51,349 nt of DNA from DSOI01 sp041394885 (GTDB taxonomy: Bacteria > Acidobacteriota > Terriglobia > Bryobacterales > Bryobacteraceae), in assembly GCA_041394885.1 (NCBI GenBank), contig JAWKHI010000048.1, positions 1-51,349 on the forward strand. The letters run 5' to 3'. The notes beneath the pieces are model-generated. The model made no database searches. It saw nothing but the letters and a program-made list of their open reading frames with translations, and was not told the DNA's origin. Shown piece after piece: positions 31,837 through 40,305 of this stretch (position 1 is the stretch's first letter; each line of letters begins with the position of its first letter). The position numbers and the translations under genes are program-made.

Positions 31837-34026
31837 TCAGAATAAGAACTTCAGCGCGAACTGGTTCTGCCGCATCGTGCGCGCCGAATTGACGACGCCG
31901 AACGTCGGCGCGTTGCGCGCGTTCGATGCCGGCCCGTTCCAGTTGGGATGGTTCGAGAAGTTGAAGGACTCATAGCGGAACTCGAAACGCATCCGCTCGT
32001 TGACGTAGAAGTTCTTCATCAACGAGAAGTCCCAGTTGCGGAAACCCGGAGAGAAAAGGATGTTCCGGCCGACGCTGCCGTTGCGGTACCCCAGGTCTGG
32101 ATTGGTGGTGTCGAACGCGGCAATGTTCCAGAACTGCTGCGCGGTCTGATTGGCTGGGACCGGAGAGATGCCAGTGGCGTCAGGCCAGTTCTCCACGCCC
32201 ACATTGGCGCGGTCGCCGATCGAGCCGACGTTGACTGGCGTGCCGTCGGAGAAGGTGAGAATGCTGCCCAACTGCCAGCCGCCGATGATCGCGTCCGCCG
32301 CGCGCGAATCGCTCAGCCAACGGCGCCCCTTGCCGAAGGGAATCTCCCACAGGAACGACGACACGAATCGGCGTCCGGTGTGGAACTGCGACAACCCGCG
32401 TTCGGCCTGCAGGTCATAGCTGTTGGGCGGGAACAACCGGTCGCCGCCATTGGTGCGGATGGCGCTGCCGTTGTCGATCGCCTTGGACCACGTATAGCCC
32501 ACCAGGTAGGTGAGGCCCTTGGAGAAGCGCTGCTGCAGCTTGATGTTCAGCGCGTTGTAGTTGGAGTTCACCGATCCATCCACCTGCTGGATGCGTCCGT
32601 ACATCGGCCACGGCTGGCGCTGCGCGATGGAACGCGAATCGCCGGGGCCGGTGCGCAGGATCGCCTCGTTGTATGCGCGCAGCCGTTCCAGCTTGTGGCC
32701 GGAATTGCCCATGTAGCCCACTTCGAGAGCCACGGTGTCGGTCAACTGGCGCTGCAGGTTCATCATGTACTGGAAGATGTAAGGGGTGCGGCGGCCGGCG
32801 ATATTGCCGAGCACGTAGGGCGGCCCGAGGCACACGCCGGACCATCCGGTGCACTGGAAGCTCGAACGTTCGAAGGCCCACGGATCGGTGAGGCTGGAAT
32901 TCGGGCGCTCTTCGTTGGATTCGAACCGTCCGCGGCCGCCGAGGTTGCGGCCCATGTCGAAGCGCGGGTTGCCGGTGTCCTGCGTGTAGAAGACGCCGAT
33001 GCCCCCGCGCAGTGACCATTTGTCGCTCGGGCTGTACGCCATGCCGATGCGGGGCGCGAAGTCGTTGTTGTCGCGGCTCACCAGCGAGCGGCCCAGGATG
33101 TCGTCACCCACCGCCTTGGGAATCGCGTCGTGGAAGTGGTAACCCAATCCCTCGTGGAAATCGCCCGTGCCGCCGCGAACGAACACCGGCGGGCGGGTCC
33201 CTTCGAGCAGACCGTTGGGGCCCACGCCCGGATCGAAGAGCTGCACATTCATGATGCCGCGATACTTGTCGTGCCACGGCGGCGAGTTCTCGTACCGCAG
33301 GCCGAGGTTCAGGGTCAGCCTGGGCGCGATCTTCCACGAATCTTCGAAATACATGTAGGTGAACGTGGAACGGAACATCGTGTTGGCGATACCGAGAGCC
33401 CGCTCCGAGCGGCGGCTTTCGCCGAGCAGAAGGTCTGCGAACGAATGCCCGGTGGCCGCGCGCGTGCCCGCCGTGGCAGGGTTGAACGTAGCCTTCGACT
33501 GGAAGATGAAAGATCCACGCGGGAACTGATTCCCGATCTGGTTGTATCGGTCACGCCGGACTTCGCCGCCGAACCGGATCGTGTGCTTGCCTCGAATCAC
33601 GGAGATGTTGTCGAGGAACTGGAAGGTGTGATTGCGATTCACGTACGGCCCTTCGCTCGATTCGCCAAAACCGCTGAGCCCGTTCTCGAGGCCGATCGAC
33701 GGCGTGCCCTGGCGGCCTCGACCGGTGGGCTGAGGCCCGGAATCGCCAGTTCGGTGGTGACGTCGCGCTCGCAGGCGAAGCGCAGCAACTGGTCGTTTGA
33801 AACTGGTTGTAGCCGAAGCGGACTCGTTCACCACGGAAGTGCTGAAGGTGCGCGTGTTCGAGAGCATCGTCTGGAAGACCTTGGTGGTGGTGCGCCCTCC
33901 TGGCCTCGAAAGCCGCGATCCGCTTGATGAACTCATCGCCCCAACTGAAGCGTCCGAACCAGTTGGAATTGGAGTTTTCGTTAAGTCCACGCGCGTGGTG
34001 AACTGGTCCGTGGTCAGCGGCCGCAC
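31837..34026 (-). CDS. TonB-dependent receptor, C-terminal beta-barrel part (frame-disrupted)
   Basis: Continuation of the Oar-like receptor that starts at 35237. From about 33690 down the frame is clean: SIGLENGLSGFGESSEGPYV, FLDNISVIRGKHTIRFGGE, then the barrel strands (LTLNLGLRYENSPPWHD, RIGMAYSPSDKWSLRGG, YLVGYTWSKAIDNGSA) and the C-terminal strand TMRQNQFALKFLF ending with an aromatic residue, as in outer-membrane barrels. Between 33690 and 34020 four or five one-base changes move the frame (for example RVDLTKTP should be RVDLNENSN). No natural start exists at 34026; this is not a separate gene. Confidence 0.85.
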   Translation of the reverse strand: MRPLTTDQFTTRVDLTKTPIPTGSDASVGAMSSSSGSRLSRPGGRTTTKVFQTMLSNTRTFSTSVVNESASATTSFKRPVAALRLRARRHHRTGDSGPQPTGRGRQGTPSIGLENGLSGFGESSEGPYVNRNHTFQFLDNISVIRGKHTIRFGGEVRRDRYNQIGNQFPRGSFIFQSKATFNPATAGTRAATGHSFADLLLGESRRSERALGIANTMFRSTFTYMYFEDSWKIAPRLTLNLGLRYENSPPWHDKYRGIMNVQLFDPGVGPNGLLEGTRPPVFVRGGTGDFHEGLGYHFHDAIPKAVGDDILGRSLVSRDNNDFAPRIGMAYSPSDKWSLRGGIGVFYTQDTGNPRFDMGRNLGGRGRFESNEERPNSSLTDPWAFERSSFQCTGWSGVCLGPPYVLGNIAGRRTPYIFQYMMNLQRQLTDTVALEVGYMGNSGHKLERLRAYNEAILRTGPGDSRSIAQRQPWPMYGRIQQVDGSVNSNYNALNIKLQQRFSKGLTYLVGYTWSKAIDNGSAIRTNGGDRLFPPNSYDLQAERGLSQFHTGRRFVSSFLWEIPFGKGRRWLSDSRAADAIIGGWQLGSILTFSDGTPVNVGSIGDRANVGVENWPDATGISPVPANQTAQQFWNIAAFDTTNPDLGYRNGSVGRNILFSPGFRNWDFSLMKNFYVNERMRFEFRYESFNFSNHPNWNGPASNARNAPTFGVVNSARTMRQNQFALKFLF

Positions 34027-35237
34027 AGGTTGTGGATGTAGCTGCGGTTCACGTTGTCGCCGGCTACGGTGGCGGTTGGGTAGAACTCGAGCAGCTTCTT
34101 GGCCACGGGGTGGATGCGGCTGGCGGGAATGATATTGCCCGGGAACGGCGTGGCGCCAATGGCACGCGTGCCGTTGAACTGCCGCGAGGCCGGATCCCAG
34201 ATACCGCGCGGGCTGCTGCCGGATCCGCTCTGGTCACGCGAGAAATCACCGTTGCGGAAGGCGTCGGTAGCGACGTTGGCGGTGCCCTGGAATGTCTGGG
34301 TATCGCGAAGGCCTTCGTAGTTGGCCATGAAGAAGAGCCGATCGCGTCCGCTGAACTTGGGCAGCATCACCGGACCGCCGAGGAAGAAGCCGAACTGGTT
34401 CCGGCGGAAGGGATTCTTGTCGCCGTCGTTGCGCCATTCCTTGGCGTCGAGCTTGTCGTTGCGGAGAAACTCGAACACGGCGCCATGCCAGTCATTGGTG
34501 CCGGACTTGGTGGTGGCGTTGATCTGCGACGTGGCGCGTCCGAACTCGGCCGAGTAGACGCCGGTCTGCACTTTGAACTCCTGCAGCGCGTCGATCGACG
34601 GGCGGACGACGAAAGTATTGAAGTTCACGTCGGTGTTCTCCACGCCGTCGAGCGTGAAACGGTTGAACTGCTGGCGCTGGCCGGCCACCGAGATGGACTG
34701 ATTGGCGCGCTCGCCGCCCTGCCTGTCGTTGGCCTGGCCGCCGGAGGCCATCTCCGCGCTGACGTTGGGTGAGAGCTTGACGAAACCGAGGAAGTTACGG
34801 CCGTTAATCGGCAACTCGACGATCCGTTTGTTCTCGATCACGGTGCCCACCGCGGTGTTTTCCGTGTTGAGCAGCGGAGCCGTGGCCGCCACCTCGATGG
34901 TCTCGGTCACCGCGCCTACCTCCATGATGAAATTGACGCGTGCGGTATCGCCGACCTGAAGAACCAAGCCGCGGCGGGTGGCCGATTTGAAGCCTTGTAC
35001 GTTGGCGTCGATGTCGTAGACGCCTGGAACCAGGAACGGAACGGTCCAGTTACCGGCATCGTTGCTTTCCACCTGACGTGTCTGGTTGGTGGCCGTGTTT
35101 TTGATGGTGACCGTCGCGCCCTGAATGGCGGCTTGCGACGAGTCTGTGACGGTACCGGTGATCTCACCGAACGTTTGTGCGAACAGGGACAATGACGCGG
35201 CAATACCCAGAGCCACGACAACGATGTATCGAGACAT
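34014..35237 (-). CDS. TonB-dependent receptor, N-terminal part with carboxypeptidase-regulatory domain and plug
   Basis: Start ATG at 35237 (SRYIVVVALGIAASLSLFAQ signal peptide) with AAGGAG 6 bases upstream (CTCCTT at 35244-35249); a TTG at 35255 in the same frame is less likely. Residues about 24-105 are a carboxypeptidase-regulatory-like domain (GEITGTVTDSSQAAIQGATV, GVYDIDANVQGFKS). Then a plug domain: IENKRIVELPINGRNFLGF, FTLDGVENTDVNFN, SAEFGRATSQINATTKSGTN. This is the Oar-like receptor layout, abundant in Acidobacteriota, thought to take up glycan or peptide ligands through the outer membrane. The frame ends at 34014 by a frameshift; together with 31837-34026 the protein is about 1130 residues, normal for the family. 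Confidence 0.88.
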   Translation of the reverse strand: MSRYIVVVALGIAASLSLFAQTFGEITGTVTDSSQAAIQGATVTIKNTATNQTRQVESNDAGNWTVPFLVPGVYDIDANVQGFKSATRRGLVLQVGDTARVNFIMEVGAVTETIEVAATAPLLNTENTAVGTVIENKRIVELPINGRNFLGFVKLSPNVSAEMASGGQANDRQGGERANQSISVAGQRQQFNRFTLDGVENTDVNFNTFVVRPSIDALQEFKVQTGVYSAEFGRATSQINATTKSGTNDWHGAVFEFLRNDKLDAKEWRNDGDKNPFRRNQFGFFLGGPVMLPKFSGRDRLFFMANYEGLRDTQTFQGTANVATDAFRNGDFSRDQSGSGSSPRGIWDPASRQFNGTRAIGATPFPGNIIPASRIHPVAKKLLEFYPTATVAGDNVNRSYIHNLCGR

Positions 35238-35281
35238 CCTCAACTCCTTCAGCAATCTTGACCTGTGGCAGGTCTCAAGTA

Positions 35282-35310
35282 TTCATAACATATTAAACTT
35301 TAGTAAGCAA
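35282..35310 (-). promoter_or_regulatory. Promoter of the TonB receptor gene
   Basis: On the minus strand TTGCTT (35305-35310), a 17-base spacer and TATGAA (35282-35287) give a plausible sigma70 promoter. The surrounding bases are strikingly A/T-rich for this window. Confidence 0.5.
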
Positions 35311-35378
35311 GCATTTTGCGGACGCCGGACTTGTCGCCCGGGTGGGCGCATGCGGCCTATGATGGAAGAGAGACCGAT

Positions 35379-35843
35379 ATGATCAGCGTGAATAGACCCC
35401 TAGCAGTCCTGGCACTCGCCGTGTGCGCCGTGCCTGCCAGCGCGGAATTGCCGGATGGGCCCGGCCGCGCCGAACTTGACGAGCTTTGCGCCAAGTGCCA
35501 CGAGGTCGAACGTTCCGTATCCAAGCGGCAGGACCGCGAGGGCTGGCAGGCCACGCTTAATAAGATGATGGCGATGGGCACCAAGGGGACCGACCAGCAA
35601 TTTGCGGCCGTGCTCGAGTACCTGGTGAAGCACTACCCGGCCGACGAGGTTCCGCCCGTGAACGTGAATACCGCGCCGGCCATCCAACTCGAGAGCCGGT
35701 TGTCGCTGCGGCGCTCGCAAGCCTCGGCGATCATCGCTTACCGCAAGGCCAACGGCAAGTTCACTTCGATTGACGATCTCAAGAAGGTTCCGGGAATCGA
35801 TGCCGGCAAGATCGAGGAGAAGAAGGACCGGATCGTCTTCTAG
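35379..35843 (+). CDS. Exported fusion of a c-type heme motif (CxxCH) and a ComEA-like helix-hairpin-helix domain
   Basis: 154 aa from the ATG at 35379 (GGAAGAG 9 bases upstream; the frame is open up to 35316 but without a signal). Signal peptide to about residue 24 (LALAVCAVPASA). Residues about 27-90 hold CAKCH in LDELCAKCHEVERSV and a small helical domain with MMAMGTKGT, where Met could be the axial ligand: a cytochrome-c-like domain. Residues about 100-154 are a ComEA-type (HhH)2 domain: VNVNTAPAIQLESRL, ASAIIAYRKANGKFTSIDDL, VPGIDAGKIEEKKDRIVF. ComEA HhH domains bind DNA. Adjacent to, and same strand as, the gene at 35856 (12 bases apart). Confidence 0.85.
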   Translation: MISVNRPLAVLALAVCAVPASAELPDGPGRAELDELCAKCHEVERSVSKRQDREGWQATLNKMMAMGTKGTDQQFAAVLEYLVKHYPADEVPPVNVNTAPAIQLESRLSLRRSQASAIIAYRKANGKFTSIDDLKKVPGIDAGKIEEKKDRIVF

Positions 35844-35855
35844 ACCGCAACGGCG

Positions 35856-37670
35856 GTGAACGAGGCGCGCTTGCAACTATTGCTCCCTCCACTGGTGTTC
35901 ATTCTGCTGTCGGCAACGGTTCTGCCGGCCGCGGCTGCGCCGGTGATTCAGGCGGCCGAAGTAAGGCCCGTGCCGGCGTGGGCGCGGCTGGAGCGGGAAC
36001 TCATCGCGCTGCTCGATCGAGCCGGGGAGCTGTTCGTCGAGACATACGCGCAGCCTGACGGCACGCTGCGATTCAAGCAACGCTACGAAGGTGGGATGAA
36101 TTCCTCCGACGATGCCTACGAGGCGTTCCGGAGCCTGTCGATTCACACGATCGTGGGCGGGTCCGCGAGGCTCGACGCCCACCACCGGCGCGTGTGGGAC
36201 GGCATCACGCGGCAGTTCACGCGCTACGGGCAGATCTGGCGGGAGTTCGATTCCAATTGGGACTGGATGCATCACGGCGAAGGGTACACTTCGTTTTATT
36301 CGTTCGGCCTCGCGGATCCCGGTGACGCGAAGTTTCGCGACCGGGCGGTGCGGTTCGCCCGCATGTATACGGGCGACGATGAGGAGTCTCCGAATTACGA
36401 CCGTGAGCGGAACCTGATTCGCGCCGTGATGAACGGCAGCCGCGGTCCGAAGATGGCATGGACCACGCGGGACTGGATCCCCACCAACGCCAACCTGACT
36501 TACTACCAGCTTCCTTACGACGACATCCCGGGTGTGGACTCGCCGGCAGGGTGGATCAACGACGAGAGCTTCGCGCAGATCGTGAAGACGATGTCGGACC
36601 GCATGGCGCGTGGCGACGTCCCGATCAACCTGACCGTGACGCCACTCATCGCCAACGCGTACCTTTACACGGGCGATGCAAAGTACAAGGACTGGGTGGC
36701 GCGCTACATCGAAGGCTGGCAGGAGCGCACGCGGGCCAACAACGGCATCACGCCGGACAACGTGGGCGCGACGGGCAAGGTCGGCGAAAACACGGGCGGC
36801 AAGTGGTGGGGCGGCTACTACGGTTGGCGATGGCCGCGGGGCGGGATCGATATCATCCGCGCGGAGATCACAGCGGCGAAGGCGGCGCATCTGCTCACCG
36901 GCGATGTGCGGTGGTTCGATCTGCCGCGGTCCCAATTGGAGGTCGTCCGCAAGCAAGGACGCCAGACGGCGAACGGATGGAGGACGCCGGCGCGGCACGA
37001 TGACCGGGGCTGGTATCAATATGGTCCGGAACCGGCTTATCCCTACGCGTGGATGTGGCTCCACACGTTTGACGAGCGGGACTGGAAAGAAGCGGAGCGG
37101 CTGGGAGCGCGAGGGAATGAACCGGACGTTGCGTGGGCGTTGTTCCTGCGCGGGCGCGACGCTGCGTATCCGGAAGCCGCGCTTCGCCGCGACTTGCAGC
37201 AGGCGCGCGCGAAGATGGATCGCATTCGCGGCGAGCACGGCGACCCCGAGACCTGGGTGGATTCCAAGTGGGCGGACATGAATCCGATGACGGTGGATAA
37301 CCTGTTGCGGCTCACGATGGGTGCGCCGCAGATCGACCTCCGGGGCGAGATGCTGCACGCGCGGCTCCGTTACTTCGACGCGGCGAACCGGCGTCCGGGG
37401 TTGCCGGCTGGGGTAGCCGCCTTGGTGACGAAGTTAGGGCGCGAGGAAGCGGCGGTGGAACTGGTGAACACGTCGCCCGCGTCGCGGCGGGTGTTGGTGC
37501 AGGGTGGGGCGTATGGCGAGCACCGTTTCGAGAGCGTGAACGGGACGCCGGTGGGCGGGAAGACGTTCGAAGTGGCGATGGCGCCGGGGGCGGGCATTAC
37601 ACTTTCGCTGCGGATGAAGTGCTGGGTGAACACGCCGTCGTTTGCGTGGCCGCCGGAGGTGGCGCCGTGA
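35856..37670 (+). CDS. Large exported helical protein, probable (alpha/alpha) toroid carbohydrate-active protein
   Basis: 604 aa from a GTG at 35856. The N-terminal hydrophobic stretch (LLPPLVFILLSATVLPAAAA) is a signal peptide. The body is rich in Trp, Tyr and Asp in motifs such as NWDWMHHGEGYTSFY, TRDWIPTNANLTYYQLPYD, GGKWWGGYYGWRWPRGG and PYAWMWLHTFDERDW, spaced along many predicted helices. This pattern resembles alpha/alpha-barrel glycosidases or lyases (unsaturated glucuronyl hydrolase or heparinase-like). The last 80 residues (AALVTKLGREEAAVELVNT) look like a beta-sandwich. I do not recognise a named family; catalytic residues are not assigned. The stop overlaps the next gene's GTG by 4 bases. 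Confidence 0.72.
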   Translation: MNEARLQLLLPPLVFILLSATVLPAAAAPVIQAAEVRPVPAWARLERELIALLDRAGELFVETYAQPDGTLRFKQRYEGGMNSSDDAYEAFRSLSIHTIVGGSARLDAHHRRVWDGITRQFTRYGQIWREFDSNWDWMHHGEGYTSFYSFGLADPGDAKFRDRAVRFARMYTGDDEESPNYDRERNLIRAVMNGSRGPKMAWTTRDWIPTNANLTYYQLPYDDIPGVDSPAGWINDESFAQIVKTMSDRMARGDVPINLTVTPLIANAYLYTGDAKYKDWVARYIEGWQERTRANNGITPDNVGATGKVGENTGGKWWGGYYGWRWPRGGIDIIRAEITAAKAAHLLTGDVRWFDLPRSQLEVVRKQGRQTANGWRTPARHDDRGWYQYGPEPAYPYAWMWLHTFDERDWKEAERLGARGNEPDVAWALFLRGRDAAYPEAALRRDLQQARAKMDRIRGEHGDPETWVDSKWADMNPMTVDNLLRLTMGAPQIDLRGEMLHARLRYFDAANRRPGLPAGVAALVTKLGREEAAVELVNTSPASRRVLVQGGAYGEHRFESVNGTPVGGKTFEVAMAPGAGITLSLRMKCWVNTPSFAWPPEVAP

Positions 37671-38617
37671 GTCCGCTGTGGCTTTGGTTTGCCTTGTTGC
37701 AGATGGGATCGCCCGGGGGCGGCGAGACGCAGGCGATTGCGTTCGATCCGGGGAATCCGGACATCATTTACGCGGGCGCGGCGAAGGGGCTGTGCAAGAC
37801 CACGCGGGGCGGCAAGGACAACTGGCCGGCGGTGGGCCTGGAAGGATTGTCGCCCCGGGTAATCGTGGTGGACCCGGGCGCGGCATCGACAATCTGGGCG
37901 GGCACCTATGAGATGGGCGTGCAAAAATCGATCGATGGCGGCATGACGTGGGCTGCGTCGAATCATGGTTTGAGCGACGGCCGGGTGCGGGCGCTCGAGC
38001 TGGCTGGCGGGATCTTGTACGCAGGGTTCGACGGCGCGGGGGTGTTCCGGAGCAGTGACGCCGGCGCGACATGGACGGAGGCGAATCGGGGACTGATCGA
38101 CAAGGTGGTTCGCGCGCTGGTGGCGGATCCAAACGATCCAAAGGTGCTCTACGCGGGAACCTGGCACGGCGTCTACAAGACTGTGGATGGCGGCGAGCAG
38201 TGGACGGCCGACCCCGAGGGGCTCTATGACGTGGACGTGGCGGCGCTGGCGCTCGATCCGTCGAATCCGTCCGTTATTTATGCGGCGACCAATCCGCGCG
38301 GGGTTTGGCGATCCGGCGATGGAGGCAAGACGTGGAAGGCGGGCGAGCGGCCGTTGACCGAGGTGCTGCAATCGATCGCGGTGGATCCGGGCAATCCCGA
38401 ACACGTTTATGTAGGAACGCGGGCGGGTGTGTGGCGATCGGTGAATGCGGGACGGACGTTCGAGCGGGCAGGGCTGGCATGGTCCAATTCGGCGTGGACG
38501 CTCGTCTTCGATGGGCGGACGCGCCCGGCGACGCTTTACTATGGCGGCGTGGGCGGAGTGCTGAAGACGACGACGGGCGGGAAGCGGTGGGACGTCACGG
38601 GTCCGGTGCGGCCGTGA
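37667..38617 (+). CDS. Exported BNR/sortilin-like beta-propeller protein
   Basis: 316 aa from the GTG at 37667, which overlaps the upstream TGA (GTGA) and has GGAGGT 7 bases before it; the ATG at 37619 would put 16 non-signal residues in front. VSPLWLWFALLQ is a short signal-like stretch. The body has about six repeats of IAFDPGNPDIIYAGA / GVQKSIDGGMTWAA type: each contains an Asp-box (S-x-D-x-G-x-T-W) and a D-P-x-N-P-x-V-x-Y-A-G strand pair. This is the VPS10/BNR propeller of sialidase-like, xyloglucanase-like and photosystem-assembly proteins. A binding or scaffold role is likely; no catalytic residues seen. Last-but-one gene of the 35379-39970 run. Confidence 0.85.
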   Translation: MSPLWLWFALLQMGSPGGGETQAIAFDPGNPDIIYAGAAKGLCKTTRGGKDNWPAVGLEGLSPRVIVVDPGAASTIWAGTYEMGVQKSIDGGMTWAASNHGLSDGRVRALELAGGILYAGFDGAGVFRSSDAGATWTEANRGLIDKVVRALVADPNDPKVLYAGTWHGVYKTVDGGEQWTADPEGLYDVDVAALALDPSNPSVIYAATNPRGVWRSGDGGKTWKAGERPLTEVLQSIAVDPGNPEHVYVGTRAGVWRSVNAGRTFERAGLAWSNSAWTLVFDGRTRPATLYYGGVGGVLKTTTGGKRWDVTGPVRP

Positions 38618-38641
38618 CCGCGGCGTTACCATAAGAAGGCT

Positions 38642-39970
38642 ATGGATCGACGTCATTTCCTTTCGTCGGCGGCTGTTGCCGCCAGCGCGGCCCAGGCGCT
38701 CGCGCAGGACAAACCCAAGCGCGTGGGGCTGATCGGGTGCGGGTGGTACGGCAAGGCCGACCTGATCCGGCTGCTGCAGGTCGCGCCGTCGACCGAGGTG
38801 GTCTCGCTGTGCGACGTGGACAAACGGATGCTGGCGCAGGCGGCGGACCGGATCGAGGCGCGGCAGACGTCGAAGAAGCGCCCGCGCACGTACGGCGACT
38901 ATCGCGAGATGTTGAAGGAGCGCGATCTGGACGTGGTGCTGATCGGCACGCCGGATCACTGGCATGCGCTGGCGATGATCGCGGCGGTGGAATCAGGAGC
39001 CGATGTTTATTGCCAGAAACCGATCAGCGTGGACGTGGCCGAGGGCAAAGCGATGCTCGATGCGGCGCGCAAGCACAAGCGCGTGGTGCAAGTGGGCACG
39101 CAGCGGCGCAGCACGCCGCATCTCGTAGAAGCGCGCGAACGATTCATCCAGACGGGAAAGCTCGGCAAGATCGCGCATGTGGAGATCTGTTGCTACTACC
39201 ACATGCGCGCGAAAGACAATCCTCCCGACACCGCGCCGCCCGACTATCTCGACTGGGAGATGTGGACAGGCCCGGCGCCGATGCGGCCCTACAATTCGCT
39301 GGCGCATCCGCGGCGGTGGAGGGCGTTCATGGAGTACGGCAACGGCATCGTGGGCGATATGTGCATCCACATGCTGGACATGGTGCGGTGGATGATGGAT
39401 CTCGGATGGCCGCGGCGGGTGTCGTCGAGCGGCGGGATTCTGGTGGACACGGCGAGCAAGGCGAACATCAGCGACACGCAGACGGCGACGTTCGACTTTC
39501 CCGGCGTGAACGTGGTGTGGACGCACCGGTCCTGGGGGAGCGCGCCGGATCCGCAGTATCCCTGGGCGGCGACTTTCTATGGCGACAAGGGGACGTTGAA
39601 GGCGGGTGTGATGGGTTACGATTTCATTCCGCTGGATAAGAAAGAGAAGCCGGTCCACAAGGACGTGACTTACGAGTTGGAAGAGTATCCGGAGGACAAG
39701 ACGGAAGAGGCCTTGGAGAAACATGTAGCTCCGGCGATCCGGCATCACATGATGGATTTGCTGGCGGCAATCGAGAAACGGTCCAAGCCAGTGGCGGACA
39801 TCGAGCAGGGTTTCATTTCGACGACCAGTTGCATCATGGCGAATCTGGCGATGAAGCTGGGGCGGACGCTGGCGTACGATCCGGCGACACATACGGTGCG
39901 CGGGGACCCGGAGGCGACGGGTTTGTTATCGCGGCCGTATCGGTCGCCGTGGGCGCATCCGGGCGCGTAG
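38642..39970 (+). CDS. Exported Gfo/Idh/MocA-family oxidoreductase
   Basis: 442 aa. N terminus MDRRHFLSSAAVAASAAQALAQ is a Tat-type signal, as in many acidobacterial and planctomycete members. Rossmann motif VGLIGCGWYGKADL (residues about 28-40), VSLCDVDKRM at strand 2, then GTPDHWHALAMIAAVE and CQKPISVDV, the EKP-like motif (KP) that carries the catalytic lysine. The C-terminal half has GDMCIHMLDMVRWMMDLGWP, typical of the substrate domain, and a long helical tail (HHMMDLLAAIEKRSKPVAD). It uses NAD(P) to oxidise or reduce sugars or inositol-like compounds; the substrate is unknown. TACCAT at 38627-38632 is a possible -10. Confidence 0.92.
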   Translation: MDRRHFLSSAAVAASAAQALAQDKPKRVGLIGCGWYGKADLIRLLQVAPSTEVVSLCDVDKRMLAQAADRIEARQTSKKRPRTYGDYREMLKERDLDVVLIGTPDHWHALAMIAAVESGADVYCQKPISVDVAEGKAMLDAARKHKRVVQVGTQRRSTPHLVEARERFIQTGKLGKIAHVEICCYYHMRAKDNPPDTAPPDYLDWEMWTGPAPMRPYNSLAHPRRWRAFMEYGNGIVGDMCIHMLDMVRWMMDLGWPRRVSSSGGILVDTASKANISDTQTATFDFPGVNVVWTHRSWGSAPDPQYPWAATFYGDKGTLKAGVMGYDFIPLDKKEKPVHKDVTYELEEYPEDKTEEALEKHVAPAIRHHMMDLLAAIEKRSKPVADIEQGFISTTSCIMANLAMKLGRTLAYDPATHTVRGDPEATGLLSRPYRSPWAHPGA

Positions 39971-40305
39971 ACGGCGCGAACGGGTTTGCCGAGCGAAACA
40001 AAGCCAGCCGGCCAGCCGGGTGAAGCGTCAGTGGCCTCAGCCACTTGGCGGGGATTCGCCTTGGCTTTGTTCCGCTACTTCCGTCCAACGCATTCGGTGG
40101 ACGGCGATTCGGATTTCAAATAGCGTCGCGGCCGGTGCACTCGCGCACCCGCCAGCGACCCGATTATCGCATGGGGAGTCAAGCAAATCGGTGTGGCGGC
40201 GCATGCAAGTGATTGTGAATTGAGGCTTCGACCGGTTGTGACGATAGATCGGTCCAACCGGCGGCAACGGCACAGAGAAGCCCGGTTTGGCCCGAGGGCC
40301 AAGCG
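39971..40305. other. Intergenic region after the oxidoreductase
   Basis: No gene is recognisable. AGTGGC-CTCA-GCCACT at 40030-40045 is a perfect 6-bp hairpin that may end transcription from the plus-strand run, though no T-tract follows. Confidence 0.4.
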
